DNA of 64,000 bases from Mycolicibacterium vinylchloridicum. GTDB lineage: Bacteria; Actinomycetota; Actinomycetes; Mycobacteriales; Mycobacteriaceae. The notes below the pieces were generated by a model that did no database searches, had not been told where the DNA came from, and saw nothing but the letters and a program-made list of their open reading frames with translations. Location: NCBI RefSeq assembly GCF_013404075.1, contig NZ_JACBJQ010000012.1, positions 88,772-152,771 of the forward strand, read 5' to 3'. This document shows positions 17,117 to 25,394 of this stretch, one piece after another (position 1 is the first letter of the stretch; the number at the start of each line of letters is the position of its first letter). The position numbers and the translations under genes are program-made.

Positions 17117-18086
17117 TGCCGTCGACGCCGGCGCCGACATATCCGGAGCAGTAGGCCAGGCGTCCGACGGGGTGCGGGCGGGCTGGTGGGCTCGTGCGCG
17201 GGCCTTCGCCGTCGACGTGTTCTTCGGCACCGGTGTGGTGATCACCTGCGTGCTGGTGGCCCAGTCGGCGTCGATCTCGGGCCTCGGATGGCTGCGGTGG
17301 ACGGCGATCGCGGTAGCAGCGGTGGTGTTCCTCGCGATGGCCGTGAACCGGCTGCTACTTCCGTCGATCACCGGCGCGACCCTCGGCCGGGCGCTATCAG
17401 GCATTGTGGTGGTCAGCCGCGACGGTGCGCCAATTGGCCCGTGGCGCTTGCTCTTACGTGATCTTGCGCATCTGCTCGACACCGCCGCGTTGTTCCTGGG
17501 CTGGCTGTGGCCGCTGTGGGATTCGCGCAACCGCACCTTCGCCGACCTGATCGTCCGTACCGAGGTCCGCCGTGTGGAAGCCGAACGGCCCGATGGACGC
17601 CGGCTGGCGGGGGCGGTGCTGGTGGCGCTCGCCGTGCTGGCCGCCGCGGCCTCGCTGCTGGGCTATTTCGGCGTGTACCGTCCCGAGCTCGCCGTCGAGC
17701 AGGCCCGCGAGCAGATCGCTGTGCGGGGACCCGAGCTCGTCGAGCAGATGCTGAGCTACAACGTCGCGACGACCGACGCCGACTTCGCTCGGGCCAGGGG
17801 ATTGGTCACCGACGGCTATCGGCCGAAAGTCTTGGCCGATCAGGACGATGCGCGCAAACGCGGCCTGGCCAACACCGAATACTGGGTCGTCAACAGTTCT
17901 GTGCTGACCAACACTCGCGACCGGGCCGAGATGCTGATCTTCATCCTGGGACAGCGCGGCGAGGCGGCCAAACTCCGTCCGAGCTCGGCGACCCTACGGG
18001 TGACGTTCGCGCGGTCCGGCAGCGGCCAATGGCTGGTGGACAACTTGTCGGTGCTGGCGAGGCCGAATCCGGGGCAGCCGAAGTGA
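17091..18086 (+). CDS. mam1B: Mam1B: RDD-domain membrane protein with Mam domain (Rv0176-like)
   Basis: 331 residues. The N-terminal half is an RDD membrane domain (about residues 25-165; motif RARAFAVDVFFGTGVV and WDSRNRTFADLIVRTEV). It is followed by a further helix and an extracytoplasmic Mam (NTF2-like) domain ending near 320. The fusion of RDD and Mam domains is the known Rv0176 layout. GTG 17091 lies within mam1A; the stop shares GTGA with mam1C. The likely role is assembly or stability of the Mce1 complex. Confidence 0.88.
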   Translation: MTVTLPKLDAVDAGADISGAVGQASDGVRAGWWARARAFAVDVFFGTGVVITCVLVAQSASISGLGWLRWTAIAVAAVVFLAMAVNRLLLPSITGATLGRALSGIVVVSRDGAPIGPWRLLLRDLAHLLDTAALFLGWLWPLWDSRNRTFADLIVRTEVRRVEAERPDGRRLAGAVLVALAVLAAAASLLGYFGVYRPELAVEQAREQIAVRGPELVEQMLSYNVATTDADFARARGLVTDGYRPKVLADQDDARKRGLANTEYWVVNSSVLTNTRDRAEMLIFILGQRGEAAKLRPSSATLRVTFARSGSGQWLVDNLSVLARPNPGQPK

Positions 18087-18631
18087 GCCCGCGACGCAGG
18101 GTGGAACCCGACAGTCCGGAGCTGTTTCGGCCACAGATTCGGCGACCGCGCCGGTGGGTGTTGCCGCTGGTCGCCAGTCTGGCTGCGGTGGCGATCATCG
18201 CCGCGGTCACCGTGAGCGCCCTGCTGCTGGTGAAGCGGGAAACTCAGCGGGAGAACGCCATTCGAGATGTGGCTGTGCTGAGCTTCGTTCGCGGCTTTGT
18301 CACGCAATACGCCTCGCTGGACCCGTTCCACGCCAACGATTACGCCGACGGGATCCTGGCGCAGGGGACCGGGGAGTTCGCCCAGCAGTTCCAGGCCAAG
18401 AAGAACGAGATCGTCATTCAGGTGGCGCGGGCCGAACCGACGACGGGAACGGTGCAGGCCGTCGGTGTCGAGCGCTGGAACCGCGACGGCAGCGCCGACG
18501 TGTTGGTGGCGGCCACGACGAAGACCCGGCTGCCCGACGGCAAGACCCTCGAGCGTGCCAGTCGCTGGCTGGCCATCGCGACCAAGGAAGGAGGCCAGTG
18601 GAAGATCAGCAGCTTCAGGGAAGTGATCTGA
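18083..18631 (+). CDS. mam1C: Mce1-associated membrane protein Mam1C (Rv0177-like)
   Basis: 182 residues from GTG 18083, which overlaps the mam1B stop by four bases. The frame is open far upstream, but that part is inside mam1B. A basic head (about 1-27) is followed by a transmembrane helix (about 28-50) and a Mam domain (QYASLDPFHANDYADGILAQ and VGVERWNRDGSADVLVAAT). It overlaps the next gene by 34 bases. It shares the single-pass topology of Mam1A and Mam1D, which suggests they were paralogous duplicates. Confidence 0.88.
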   Translation: MSPRRRVEPDSPELFRPQIRRPRRWVLPLVASLAAVAIIAAVTVSALLLVKRETQRENAIRDVAVLSFVRGFVTQYASLDPFHANDYADGILAQGTGEFAQQFQAKKNEIVIQVARAEPTTGTVQAVGVERWNRDGSADVLVAATTKTRLPDGKTLERASRWLAIATKEGGQWKISSFREVI

Positions 18632-19230
18632 CCGATGCGGAGCAGGATCGCGAGGTCCACAGCGAGGCCGTCGAGCTGGGCGCCACGGAGGAAGCGCAGA
18701 CGCCGCGAAAGCGGTTCAGCCTCAACGCCACATCGGTGGCAGTGGGAATATCCGCCGCGCTGTTCGTTGCCGCGGGTGCCTTCGCCGGTGCGGCCGTGCA
18801 GCCCTATCTGATGGACCGGGCCGCTGTCGACACCAAGCTCGACATCGCTCGCACCGCGGCCGAGGCGATCACCACGCTGTGGACCTACACCCCCGACGAT
18901 ATGGACAAACTGCCGGACCGATCGGCGAAGTACCTGTCCGGGGACTTCCAGGACCAGTACCGCAAGTACGTCGACGCCATCGCGCCGACCAACAAACAGG
19001 CCAAGGTCACCAACAGCACGGAGGTGGTCGGCGCGGCCGTCGAATCGCTGGCCGGGCCGAACGCCACCGCGATCGTGTACACCAATACGACGTCGAAGAG
19101 CCCGCTGACCAAGGACATCCCGTCCACGAAGTACCTGTCCTACCGGGTGGAGCTGACTCGCGACGGATCGCACTGGCTGGTCACCAAGATGACCACGGTG
19201 ACGTCGCTGGACCTCACACCCAAACTCTAA
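18598..19230 (+). CDS. mam1D: Mce1-associated membrane protein Mam1D (Rv0178-like)
   Basis: 210 residues from GTG 18598, chosen because GGAAGGAGG lies just before it; a longer frame goes upstream into mam1C. A long acidic/Gln-rich head (1-40) precedes one transmembrane helix (about 46-68) and a Mam domain (TTLWTYTPDDMDKLPDRSAK). It is the last gene of the mce1 operon as seen here. No hairpin terminator is evident before the next gene, 26 nt downstream, so read-through is possible. Confidence 0.88.
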   Translation: MEDQQLQGSDLTDAEQDREVHSEAVELGATEEAQTPRKRFSLNATSVAVGISAALFVAAGAFAGAAVQPYLMDRAAVDTKLDIARTAAEAITTLWTYTPDDMDKLPDRSAKYLSGDFQDQYRKYVDAIAPTNKQAKVTNSTEVVGAAVESLAGPNATAIVYTNTTSKSPLTKDIPSTKYLSYRVELTRDGSHWLVTKMTTVTSLDLTPKL

Positions 19231-19256
19231 AGACGCGCATTGGCGATACTTGCCCC

Positions 19257-19940
19257 ATGGCCGTCGCCTCGCCCGTATCGGAGCGCTCCACCGTCGTCGC
19301 ACTGCTGCTGCTGACGTTCGCCACCGGGCTGGTCGATGCGATCAGCGTGTTGGTGCTCGGGCATGTGTTCGTCGCCAACATGACCGGCAACGTGGTCTTC
19401 CTGGGGTTCTGGTTCGTTCCGCATTCCGGGGTGGACATGATCGCCGCGATCCTGTCGTTCGTCTGCTTTCTGGTCGGCGCCGTGTTGGGCGGCCGGTTCG
19501 CGCATCACTTCGACTACGAGGTGCGGGTGTGGCTGACGGCAGCGCTGGGCACCGAGGTGGTGCTGCTGAGCGTGCTGGCGATCCTCGCCGGGACCGGTGC
19601 GGTGAACTATCACGACAACGGCAAGCTGATCCTGATCGCCGGACTGGCGGTGACGTTCGGTGCGCAGAACGCCGCCGCGCGCCAGTTCGGCGTGCAGGAA
19701 CTCAGCACCACGGTGTTGACCTCCACGCTGGTCGGGATCGGTGTCGACAGCCGGCTCGCCGGCGGTAGCGGGGAGCGGGAAAGGCTGCGCTACAGCGTTG
19801 TTTTGACGCTGTGTGCGGGCGCGATGGTCGGTGCGACGATGACGCGCTGGATGGTGGCTCCGGTGATCGGGCTGGCCGCGATCGTGGTGACCGCCAGCCT
19901 GGCTGTCTTCCGGTACGGCCCGCGAGCGGCGAGCGGGTAG
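19257..19940 (+). CDS. YoaK/DUF1275 family membrane protein
   Basis: 227 residues with about six hydrophobic helices. The N-terminal pattern ATGLVDAISVLVLGHVFVANMTGNVVFLG is the DUF1275 signature (GxxDAxSxLxxGxVFxANMTGN). The function of the family is unknown. ATG 19257 is preceded by GATACT at about 6 nt, consistent with its own leaderless promoter even though it follows mam1D closely. It is followed by an SDR gene in the same direction. Confidence 0.82.
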   Translation: MAVASPVSERSTVVALLLLTFATGLVDAISVLVLGHVFVANMTGNVVFLGFWFVPHSGVDMIAAILSFVCFLVGAVLGGRFAHHFDYEVRVWLTAALGTEVVLLSVLAILAGTGAVNYHDNGKLILIAGLAVTFGAQNAAARQFGVQELSTTVLTSTLVGIGVDSRLAGGSGERERLRYSVVLTLCAGAMVGATMTRWMVAPVIGLAAIVVTASLAVFRYGPRAASG

Positions 19941-19954
19941 CTAGAGTCGCGGCT

Positions 19955-20779
19955 ATGCCCACTGTTCTGGTCACCGGCGCCGCCCGGGGAATCGGCAAGT
20001 CGATCGTGAGCTATCTGGCGGCCGCCGGATGGGATGTCATCGGCGGTGTCCGTAATGCGGCCGACGCCGAAGCACTGTCCGCGCTACCGAGGGTCAGTGC
20101 GGTCACCCTCGACATCACCGACGACGCGCAGGTCGCCGCGCTGCCCGAGGCCCTGCCCGGCCGCCTCGACGCAGTGGTCAACAATGCCGGAATCGCCGTC
20201 AGTGGGCCGCTGGAGGGGTTGACCGCGGCCGAGATCCGCCGCCAACTGGAGGTCAACGTCGTCGGCCAGCTCGCCGTCACGTCCGCAGTGCTGCCGCTGC
20301 TGCGCGAGTCCCATGGTCGAATCGTGTTCATCTCCAGTGTGAATGGCAAGCTCTCGGCGCCGATGATGGGTGCGTACAGCGCGTCGAAGTTCGCGCTCGA
20401 GGCGGCCGCGGACGCGTTGCGAGTCGAGCTGCGGTCGTGGGACATTGCGGTCAGCGTGGTTCAGCCCGCCCAGACCGACACCGACCTGTGGCGCGGCGCC
20501 GACCAGATGGTCGTCGATATGGAAGCCGCCCTGGCGCCACACCACCGCGAGCTCTACACCAAACATGTTGCGGGAATGCGGAAAGCGATTCCGATGTCGC
20601 AGCGGCTCGCCGTGGATCCGGACAAAGTGTCCAAGGTGGTACTCGAGGCGCTCACCGCGCGCAAACCCAAGGCGCGCTATCCGGTCGGTGTGGCGACCGC
20701 GGTGCAGATGACGCTGATGACCAAGCTTCCCACTCGCGCACGGGATGCCCTGCTAGGCAGGGTGTTCGGCCAGCCCTGA
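19955..20779 (+). CDS. Short-chain dehydrogenase/reductase (SDR)
   Basis: 274 residues, classical SDR. It has the NAD(P) motif TGAARGIGKS at residues 7-16, the NNAGIAVSG structural motif, Ser in ISSVNGKLS and the catalytic YSASK. The C-terminal 40 residues are basic and may form a membrane-associated helix. The substrate is unknown. ATG 19955 is 7 nt after TAGAGT (19942-19947), so the gene probably has a leaderless transcript of its own. It is convergent with the lprO-like gene, 18 bp away. Confidence 0.88.
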   Translation: MPTVLVTGAARGIGKSIVSYLAAAGWDVIGGVRNAADAEALSALPRVSAVTLDITDDAQVAALPEALPGRLDAVVNNAGIAVSGPLEGLTAAEIRRQLEVNVVGQLAVTSAVLPLLRESHGRIVFISSVNGKLSAPMMGAYSASKFALEAAADALRVELRSWDIAVSVVQPAQTDTDLWRGADQMVVDMEAALAPHHRELYTKHVAGMRKAIPMSQRLAVDPDKVSKVVLEALTARKPKARYPVGVATAVQMTLMTKLPTRARDALLGRVFGQP

Positions 20780-20797
20780 AATCGCAAGCCAGCGGGC

Positions 20798-21877
20798 TCA
20801 GTTGAACCCGAGCCATGCGGGCAGTGCGCGCTCACGCGAGTCGCACAGCACAGCCATCGTGTCGCAGGACCCGCGCGGAACGCCGGCGCCCGCCCACATG
20901 CCGCCGGTGTCACGGCGCAACACGATCGACGACGAGCCGCCGCCGTCGAGCAGGATCGCGGTATCGCTGCCCAGGCCCCGGAACAGATCCTGGATCTGAT
21001 CCGGCGTGTAGCTGCCGCCCTGGAAGATGTACATCTCGTCCTTGTCCCTGGCGTAGGCCAGCGCGGTGCGCGCCGTGCTGGGGCCGGGGTCGTTGAGCTG
21101 ACCGGTATCGCCCGGGGCCAGCAGTTTGAGTCCGCTTACCGCGGCGAACCGGGTGCCCTTGTCCAGCAGTCCCTGGATCACCGGGGTCGCGGCGTCATAG
21201 TCGTCGGGCGCCTTGGGGGTCACGACGAACGGCGGACCGGCGACGGGAAGGACCATCGTGGTCAGCGCGGTCCACACCTCGTCGCCGCCGGACAAGGCCT
21301 GCTTTCCGGCGTAGACGACAGTCCCGGTGACCGCGGCGTTGGCCCGGCCCTGTCCTTGGGTGTTGTCGACATAGGCCCCCAGCGGAGAGCTGCACCCCGT
21401 CGACTTCCACGAACCCGCCTGCTGCCCACGGACATCGAAGAAGTTGGCATTGATCGCGATGGTCGGCTGCCCGAGCGCCTGCCACGCCTGCAGCGGGGTG
21501 TAGGTCTCCGATGCCTGCACCAGTCCCTCCCGAGTGCGGGTGCCTCGAGTCTGTTCGCAGCGGGCCTGATAACCAGAGTGGGAGTCGACCAGCAGACGGG
21601 GCGTCAGCCGCTTGGACGCGGCCTTGATGATCATCAGGTGGCCGCCGTTGGTGAGCTCGTACCAGTTGCCGCCGGCATTGAGCATCGGTGCGGGAAAACC
21701 ACTTCCGAAGTTGTAGACGAGGTAGCTGCCACGTGTGGTCGCGATGGCTTGTGCCAATTGCTCACGACCATCAGCGGACGCCAGCGGCGCTCCGGTCGTC
21801 ACTGCCAGCGCCAGGCAGCCGGCCACGGCCATGGTCCCTGCGGCAAGGCGGCACAACTTCGCGGCGACGGTTGGCAC
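20798..21877 (-). CDS. lprO: Secreted phosphodiester-glycosidase-family protein (LprO/Rv0179c-like)
   Basis: 359 residues. The N-terminal signal has either a lipobox-like VAGC (Cys20) or cleavage after ASA near residue 35; the synteny partner Rv0179c is annotated as the lipoprotein LprO. The mature part matches the phosphodiester glycosidase fold (NAGPA family, formerly DUF2233), with NANFFDV in the middle and ILLDGGGSSSIVLR near the C-terminus. The family includes the eukaryotic uncovering enzyme and bacterial exopolysaccharide proteins; the substrate here is unknown. It is followed by convergent SDR. Start ATG 21877. Confidence 0.75.
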   Translation of the reverse strand: MPTVAAKLCRLAAGTMAVAGCLALAVTTGAPLASADGREQLAQAIATTRGSYLVYNFGSGFPAPMLNAGGNWYELTNGGHLMIIKAASKRLTPRLLVDSHSGYQARCEQTRGTRTREGLVQASETYTPLQAWQALGQPTIAINANFFDVRGQQAGSWKSTGCSSPLGAYVDNTQGQGRANAAVTGTVVYAGKQALSGGDEVWTALTTMVLPVAGPPFVVTPKAPDDYDAATPVIQGLLDKGTRFAAVSGLKLLAPGDTGQLNDPGPSTARTALAYARDKDEMYIFQGGSYTPDQIQDLFRGLGSDTAILLDGGGSSSIVLRRDTGGMWAGAGVPRGSCDTMAVLCDSRERALPAWLGFN

Positions 21878-22114
21878 AGTTGCCCTTTCATGACTGAGAC
21901 TTCGCTACGGCACGGCCACCCTTATTCTCAGCAATCACACAGTCAACTTTGGTAACAGACCCGCGACGGTTCCGCACCGGCGTGGTCACAACCAGGGGCG
22001 TTGATTTGCCGCGTCGACAATTTCTTTGCCCCGGGACGGTTATCCGGGCTGCGGGTGGGGAATCACTGCTTGGCGCGGTGCCCGCCGGGGCCCGCCGGAA
22101 CATGAGGAGCAGCA

Positions 22115-22393
22115 ATGGTCGGATCGATTATCGGGGCCATCATCGTCGGAGCGATCATCGGCGTGCTGGCGAGATTGGTGATGCCCGGAAAGCAAAACAT
22201 CGGCGTTCTGATGACGGTCCTGTTGGGCGTCGTCGGAGGGCTGCTTGGTTCGTGGCTCACGAGCCAATTCGGCTACGCGAACTCCAACGGCGGATTCGAG
22301 ATCCTCCCGTTCGTGGTCGGAATCGTTGTCGCGGCCGTACTGATCGGGATCTATGTCGCGGTCACCGGCCGCAGTAATCGAGTGCATCACTAG
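22115..22393 (+). CDS. GlsB/YeaQ/YmgE family small membrane protein
   Basis: 92 residues with three hydrophobic helices rich in glycine (IIGAIIVGAIIGVLARLVMPG, GVVGGLLGSWLT, VGIVVAAVLIGIYVA). This is the transglycosylase-associated (GlsB) family, often stress-induced but of unknown activity. ATG 22115 follows GAGGAGC. The 237-bp region upstream, shared with the lprO-like gene, is the likely promoter. The stop lies 4 bp from the end of the convergent sugar dehydrogenase gene. Confidence 0.85.
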   Translation: MVGSIIGAIIVGAIIGVLARLVMPGKQNIGVLMTVLLGVVGGLLGSWLTSQFGYANSNGGFEILPFVVGIVVAAVLIGIYVAVTGRSNRVHH

Positions 22394-22397
22394 GAGG

Positions 22398-23669
22398 TCA
22401 GCGGCCTGGCGGCGCAAGGCGGTACACCGCACCGGCGTCATCGTCGGTGATGTACACCGCGCCGTCCGGGCCGACCACCGCGGCCACCGGGCGTCCCCAG
22501 CGAGCGCCGGCCTGATCCTGAAATCCGCCGACGAGAGTCTGCTGCGGACCCAAAGTGCCGTTGCGCCAAGCGAAGAACGAGACCTCCGGCGCCCTGGGCG
22601 GGGTGCGGTTCCACGATCCGTGGACCCCGACCAGGGCGCCGGAGGCATATGGCGTGGGGAGCAGCCCGTCGACAAAGCTCAAACCCAGTGGCGCCGAGTG
22701 CGCGCCGAGTGTCTGCTCCACCGGCGCCAGTCCGGCACAGTCGAGTTTGCTTCCATCGGCGTTGGTCTGCACATCGCGCAGAAATGTCGGCTGGCCGTCG
22801 ATATCGGGATGGCAATAGGGCCAACCGAGTTCGCGTCCACGCGTCAGTCGGGCGATCGCCTCCGGCGGATGGTCGTTGACGTAGTCAGTCACCTTCCCGA
22901 ACGACGGGCCCGGCCGTGGATCGGCGATCTGGTCACGGTTGTTGACCGCCGTCCACACCGAACCATCGGGTGCGATAGCCAGGCCGGTGCCGTTGCGAAC
23001 ACCGCTCGCGAACACTGTCGGTGCGCCGCCGCCCGGCGGGATGCGCATGATCGTCGCGCGGGGCGGATCGGCGGTCCGGTCGGCGGCACTGACGTTGCCG
23101 GTCGAACCGATCGAGAAGTACACCGCCCCGTCCGTGCCGACGGCCACGCTCTTCAGCGCATGGGCGTACGCGCCGCCGAGATCAGGGCTTCGGGCGTCGG
23201 GCAGACCGCCGGCAACCACCCGGCGGCCGTCGGCGCTTCCCGCGCGGTAGTCGAAGGCGTCAATCTCGTCGCTTTCGGCGACGTAGAGGGTGTCGCCATC
23301 AAACGCGAGGCCGTGCGGCTGGTCGAGACCGTCGAGCAGTACCGAGGTCTGCGGCACCGAGTGGGTCGGCGTCAGCCGGAGTACCTGACCCGCAGCGGGC
23401 GCCGAGACCAGCAGGGCACCGTCGGGTGCCCAGGCGGCCAACCTGGCCTTGGGCACCCGGGCCCAGACCGACATGCTCCAGCCCGCCGGCACCAGAGCCT
23501 GGCGCGGTGTGTCGAATGGCGCGCCGGCCAACTCGGCCGGCACGGCGACGGCGACCGGTGCCAGACCGGTCGGTGCCGAAGCCGGTGGGGCCGGTGCCGC
23601 CGGATGCCCGCACGCCACCGTCAGTGCCGCGATAGCCGCAGCGGCGGCCCTACCCCGCCAACCCGGCAT
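22398..23669 (-). CDS. Lipoprotein of the PQQ-dependent/aldose sugar dehydrogenase family
   Basis: 423 residues from ATG 23669, with GGGAG just upstream; the frame runs on to 23750 inside the pirin gene. The signal ends in lipobox TVAC (Cys20). A six-bladed beta-propeller of the soluble glucose dehydrogenase (GSDH) fold follows, with LDGLDQPHGLAFDGDTLYVAESD, a blade ending in GTGLAIAPDGSVWTAVN, and the late motif WGRPVAAVVGPDGAVYITDD. Members oxidise sugars with PQQ or bind it weakly. Acting at the outer face of the membrane, its substrate is unknown. It overlaps the pirin gene by 20 bases, so they form an operon. Confidence 0.82.
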   Translation of the reverse strand: MPGWRGRAAAAAIAALTVACGHPAAPAPPASAPTGLAPVAVAVPAELAGAPFDTPRQALVPAGWSMSVWARVPKARLAAWAPDGALLVSAPAAGQVLRLTPTHSVPQTSVLLDGLDQPHGLAFDGDTLYVAESDEIDAFDYRAGSADGRRVVAGGLPDARSPDLGGAYAHALKSVAVGTDGAVYFSIGSTGNVSAADRTADPPRATIMRIPPGGGAPTVFASGVRNGTGLAIAPDGSVWTAVNNRDQIADPRPGPSFGKVTDYVNDHPPEAIARLTRGRELGWPYCHPDIDGQPTFLRDVQTNADGSKLDCAGLAPVEQTLGAHSAPLGLSFVDGLLPTPYASGALVGVHGSWNRTPPRAPEVSFFAWRNGTLGPQQTLVGGFQDQAGARWGRPVAAVVGPDGAVYITDDDAGAVYRLAPPGR

Positions 23670-24405
23670 GCATCTCCCAAACGAGAATCTCCGACGGCTG
23701 GTCCGCGGTGACACGCTGACCGCCCGCCGCGGTGAACCGCACCGCGTCACCCTCGTGCAGATCGCCGGCCCCTTCCAGGCTCACCTGGCCGCGCGGTACG
23801 AACAGGTGGAGGTACGGCGCCTCGGGCAACTCGACGGTATCGCCGGGCGCTAACCGGGCACCGTGTAATGCCGCGTACCGGTTGCGAATCGAGATTGCGG
23901 CGTGGTCTCTGTGCTCGGGCATCCCGGAGGCGATCGTGACCAGGCCGCCGCGCAGCAATTCGTCGTCAATTTCCAGCTGCTGGTAGCCCGGATCGATCCC
24001 CGACTCGTCGGGTGCCACCCACATCTGCACGAAATGCACTGGTTCGCTGTGTGTTTCACGTCCAGTGAGGGTCCAGGAGTCGTTCTTCTCCGAGTGCAGG
24101 ATTCCCCGACCCGCGGACATCCGTTGGGCCAGACCGGGGTAGATCACGCCGGAGTGGCCGGTGGAGTCCTGGTGCACCAGCGAGCCCTGCAGTACCCACG
24201 TGACGATCTCCATGTCACGGTGCGGGTGGGTGTCAAAGCCGGTACCCGGTGCCACCATGTCGTCGTTGTTCACCAGCAGCAGACCGTGGTGAGTGTTCAC
24301 CGGGTCGTAGTGGTGGCCGAACGAGAACGAGTGTTTGGAGTCCAGCCAATCGATCTTCGTCGCAGCGCGGTCGGCGGCACGTCTGATGTCGACGGTTGCG
24401 GCCAT
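23650..24405 (-). CDS. Pirin family protein (Rv0181c-like)
   Basis: 251 residues, bicupin. N-terminal cupin: FSFGHHYDPVNTHHGLLLVNNDD and GTGFDTHPHRDMEIVTWVL, with the metal-binding His/Glu set conserved as in pirin/YhhW. YhhW-type members show quercetin 2,3-dioxygenase activity. The C-terminal cupin is degenerate. A TAGGCT -10 and a GAGGGGTGATG ribosome site precede ATG 24405. It is divergent from a MarR-type regulator with a palindromic operator between them, so it is probably under MarR control and induced by small aromatic or oxidant ligands. Confidence 0.88.
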   Translation of the reverse strand: MAATVDIRRAADRAATKIDWLDSKHSFSFGHHYDPVNTHHGLLLVNNDDMVAPGTGFDTHPHRDMEIVTWVLQGSLVHQDSTGHSGVIYPGLAQRMSAGRGILHSEKNDSWTLTGRETHSEPVHFVQMWVAPDESGIDPGYQQLEIDDELLRGGLVTIASGMPEHRDHAAISIRNRYAALHGARLAPGDTVELPEAPYLHLFVPRGQVSLEGAGDLHEGDAVRFTAAGGQRVTADQPSEILVWEMHAGLAG

Positions 24406-24463
24406 GTCATCACCCCTCGGGTCGGTGCCAGCCTAGGTGGCCGGCTGTTGAGCGACAACATAG

Positions 24464-24475
24464 ATGACGTGTCAT
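24464..24475. promoter_or_regulatory. Candidate MarR operator between pirin and marR genes
   Basis: ATGAC-GT-GTCAT is a perfect dyad with a 2-bp centre. It sits about ten bases before the TATGCT -10 (24485-24490) of the marR gene and about 60 bp before the pirin start. Occupancy would block the marR promoter and possibly pirin. Confidence 0.5.
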
Positions 24476-24496
24476 GTATTCCGTTATGCTGGCCCC

Positions 24497-24943
24497 GTGG
24501 CACAGCGCTGGTTGACCGATGACCAACAGCGGATCTGGCGTAACTACCTGGCCCTGGGCGGTCGCTTGCAGGTCGCGATGAACCGCCAGCTCCAAGCGCG
24601 TTGCGGGCTGTCGCTGGCTGACTACGAGGTGTTGGTCGCGCTGGCCGAGCGGGGGCCGACACGAGTGCTCGAGCTGGCCGCCGCGCTGGGGTGGGAACAG
24701 AGCCGCCTATCCCACCAGCTGCGCCGGATGCGGGACCGCGATCTTCTCGAGCGCCGCGGTAGCGCCGACGACCGGCGCGGGGCCACCGCCGAGATCACCG
24801 ATGCGGGACGCGACGCGCTGGCCGCCGCGGCCCCCGACCACGTGGCGCTGGTTCGCGCGGTGTTGTTCGACGGGATGACGCCGGCGCAACTGCGCGGGTT
24901 CGACCAGGTGACCGCGATTGCCTTGGAACGACTCGCCGATTGA
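24497..24943 (+). CDS. MarR family transcriptional regulator
   Basis: 148 residues from GTG 24497, placed 6 nt after TATGCT (24485-24490) as a leaderless start. An in-frame ATG at 24464 lies inside the palindrome and is unlikely. The winged helix contains LSLADYEVLVALAERG, the recognition helix LGWEQSRLSHQLRRM and the wing RGSADDRRGATAEIT, all typical of MarR. It is divergent from the pirin gene, a pair known to be regulated together in actinobacteria. The ligand is unknown. Confidence 0.86.
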   Translation: MAQRWLTDDQQRIWRNYLALGGRLQVAMNRQLQARCGLSLADYEVLVALAERGPTRVLELAAALGWEQSRLSHQLRRMRDRDLLERRGSADDRRGATAEITDAGRDALAAAAPDHVALVRAVLFDGMTPAQLRGFDQVTAIALERLAD

Positions 24944-24948
24944 TCGCA

Positions 24949-24981
24949 ATCCGCCGCCACAGCGGGGCCGTGGCGGCGGAT
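24949..24981. terminator. Bidirectional hairpin terminator
   Basis: A perfect 12-bp stem, ATCCGCCGCCAC/GTGGCGGCGGAT, with a 9-nt loop lies between the convergent stops of the MarR gene (24943) and the hemophore-like gene (24999). There is no U-tract, which is usual for mycobacterial hairpins. Confidence 0.7.
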
Positions 24982-24998
24982 CACCGTAGTGAGTCGGC

Positions 24999-25394
24999 TC
25001 AGCCGGCCATGAACGCGTCGTAGGCCGTCTGCAGGTTGGGCGGCAAGACGTTGACGTTGCAGGCCCGCTGGGTGTCACCGATCGGCGACAGGATCCCGCG
25101 CAGGTCGTAGTACTCGCCGGGGTTGGCGGTGAAGTACCCGCGAACGTTGGCCGCCGCCTGCCCGTAAGGCTGGCCGTAGGCCGCCGTCAACACCTGCTTG
25201 GCGCCGGGATGACCGTCGAGATACTGGTTGGCTGAACCGGTCACCGAGCTGACCGTGTTGGCAACGCCTGTGCTGCTGCAGTCCGGTGCCGCAGAGGCCA
25301 TCGGTGCGGCCAGAGTCGCTGCCGCCATGCCCCCCACAAGCCAACCGGTACATACGGCCGCAGCCTTCTTGCTGGGCGCGATACCGCTGAACAT
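24999..25394 (-). CDS. Secreted hemophore-like protein (Rv0203 family)
   Basis: 131 residues from ATG 25394; a longer frame to 25463 lacks a signal at its start. It has a signal peptide with cleavage after ASA (about residue 36), a small helical domain and a Cys39/Cys112 pair. It carries YLDGHP with Tyr58 and His62 spaced as the heme ligands Tyr59/His63 of Rv0203; the position of Rv0203 His89 is Asn91 (YFTANP). It belongs to the mycobacterial haem-binding (MHB) family. It may bind heme extracellularly with altered affinity. It stands alone, with about 450 bp of non-coding DNA behind its start. Confidence 0.75.
   Translation of the reverse strand: MFSGIAPSKKAAAVCTGWLVGGMAAATLAAPMASAAPDCSSTGVANTVSSVTGSANQYLDGHPGAKQVLTAAYGQPYGQAAANVRGYFTANPGEYYDLRGILSPIGDTQRACNVNVLPPNLQTAYDAFMAG

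Noticed and set aside
20785..20825. A GGCTC/GAGCC repeat as terminator between the SDR and lprO-like genes
   Set aside because: Short arms inside the end of the lprO-like coding sequence; too weak.
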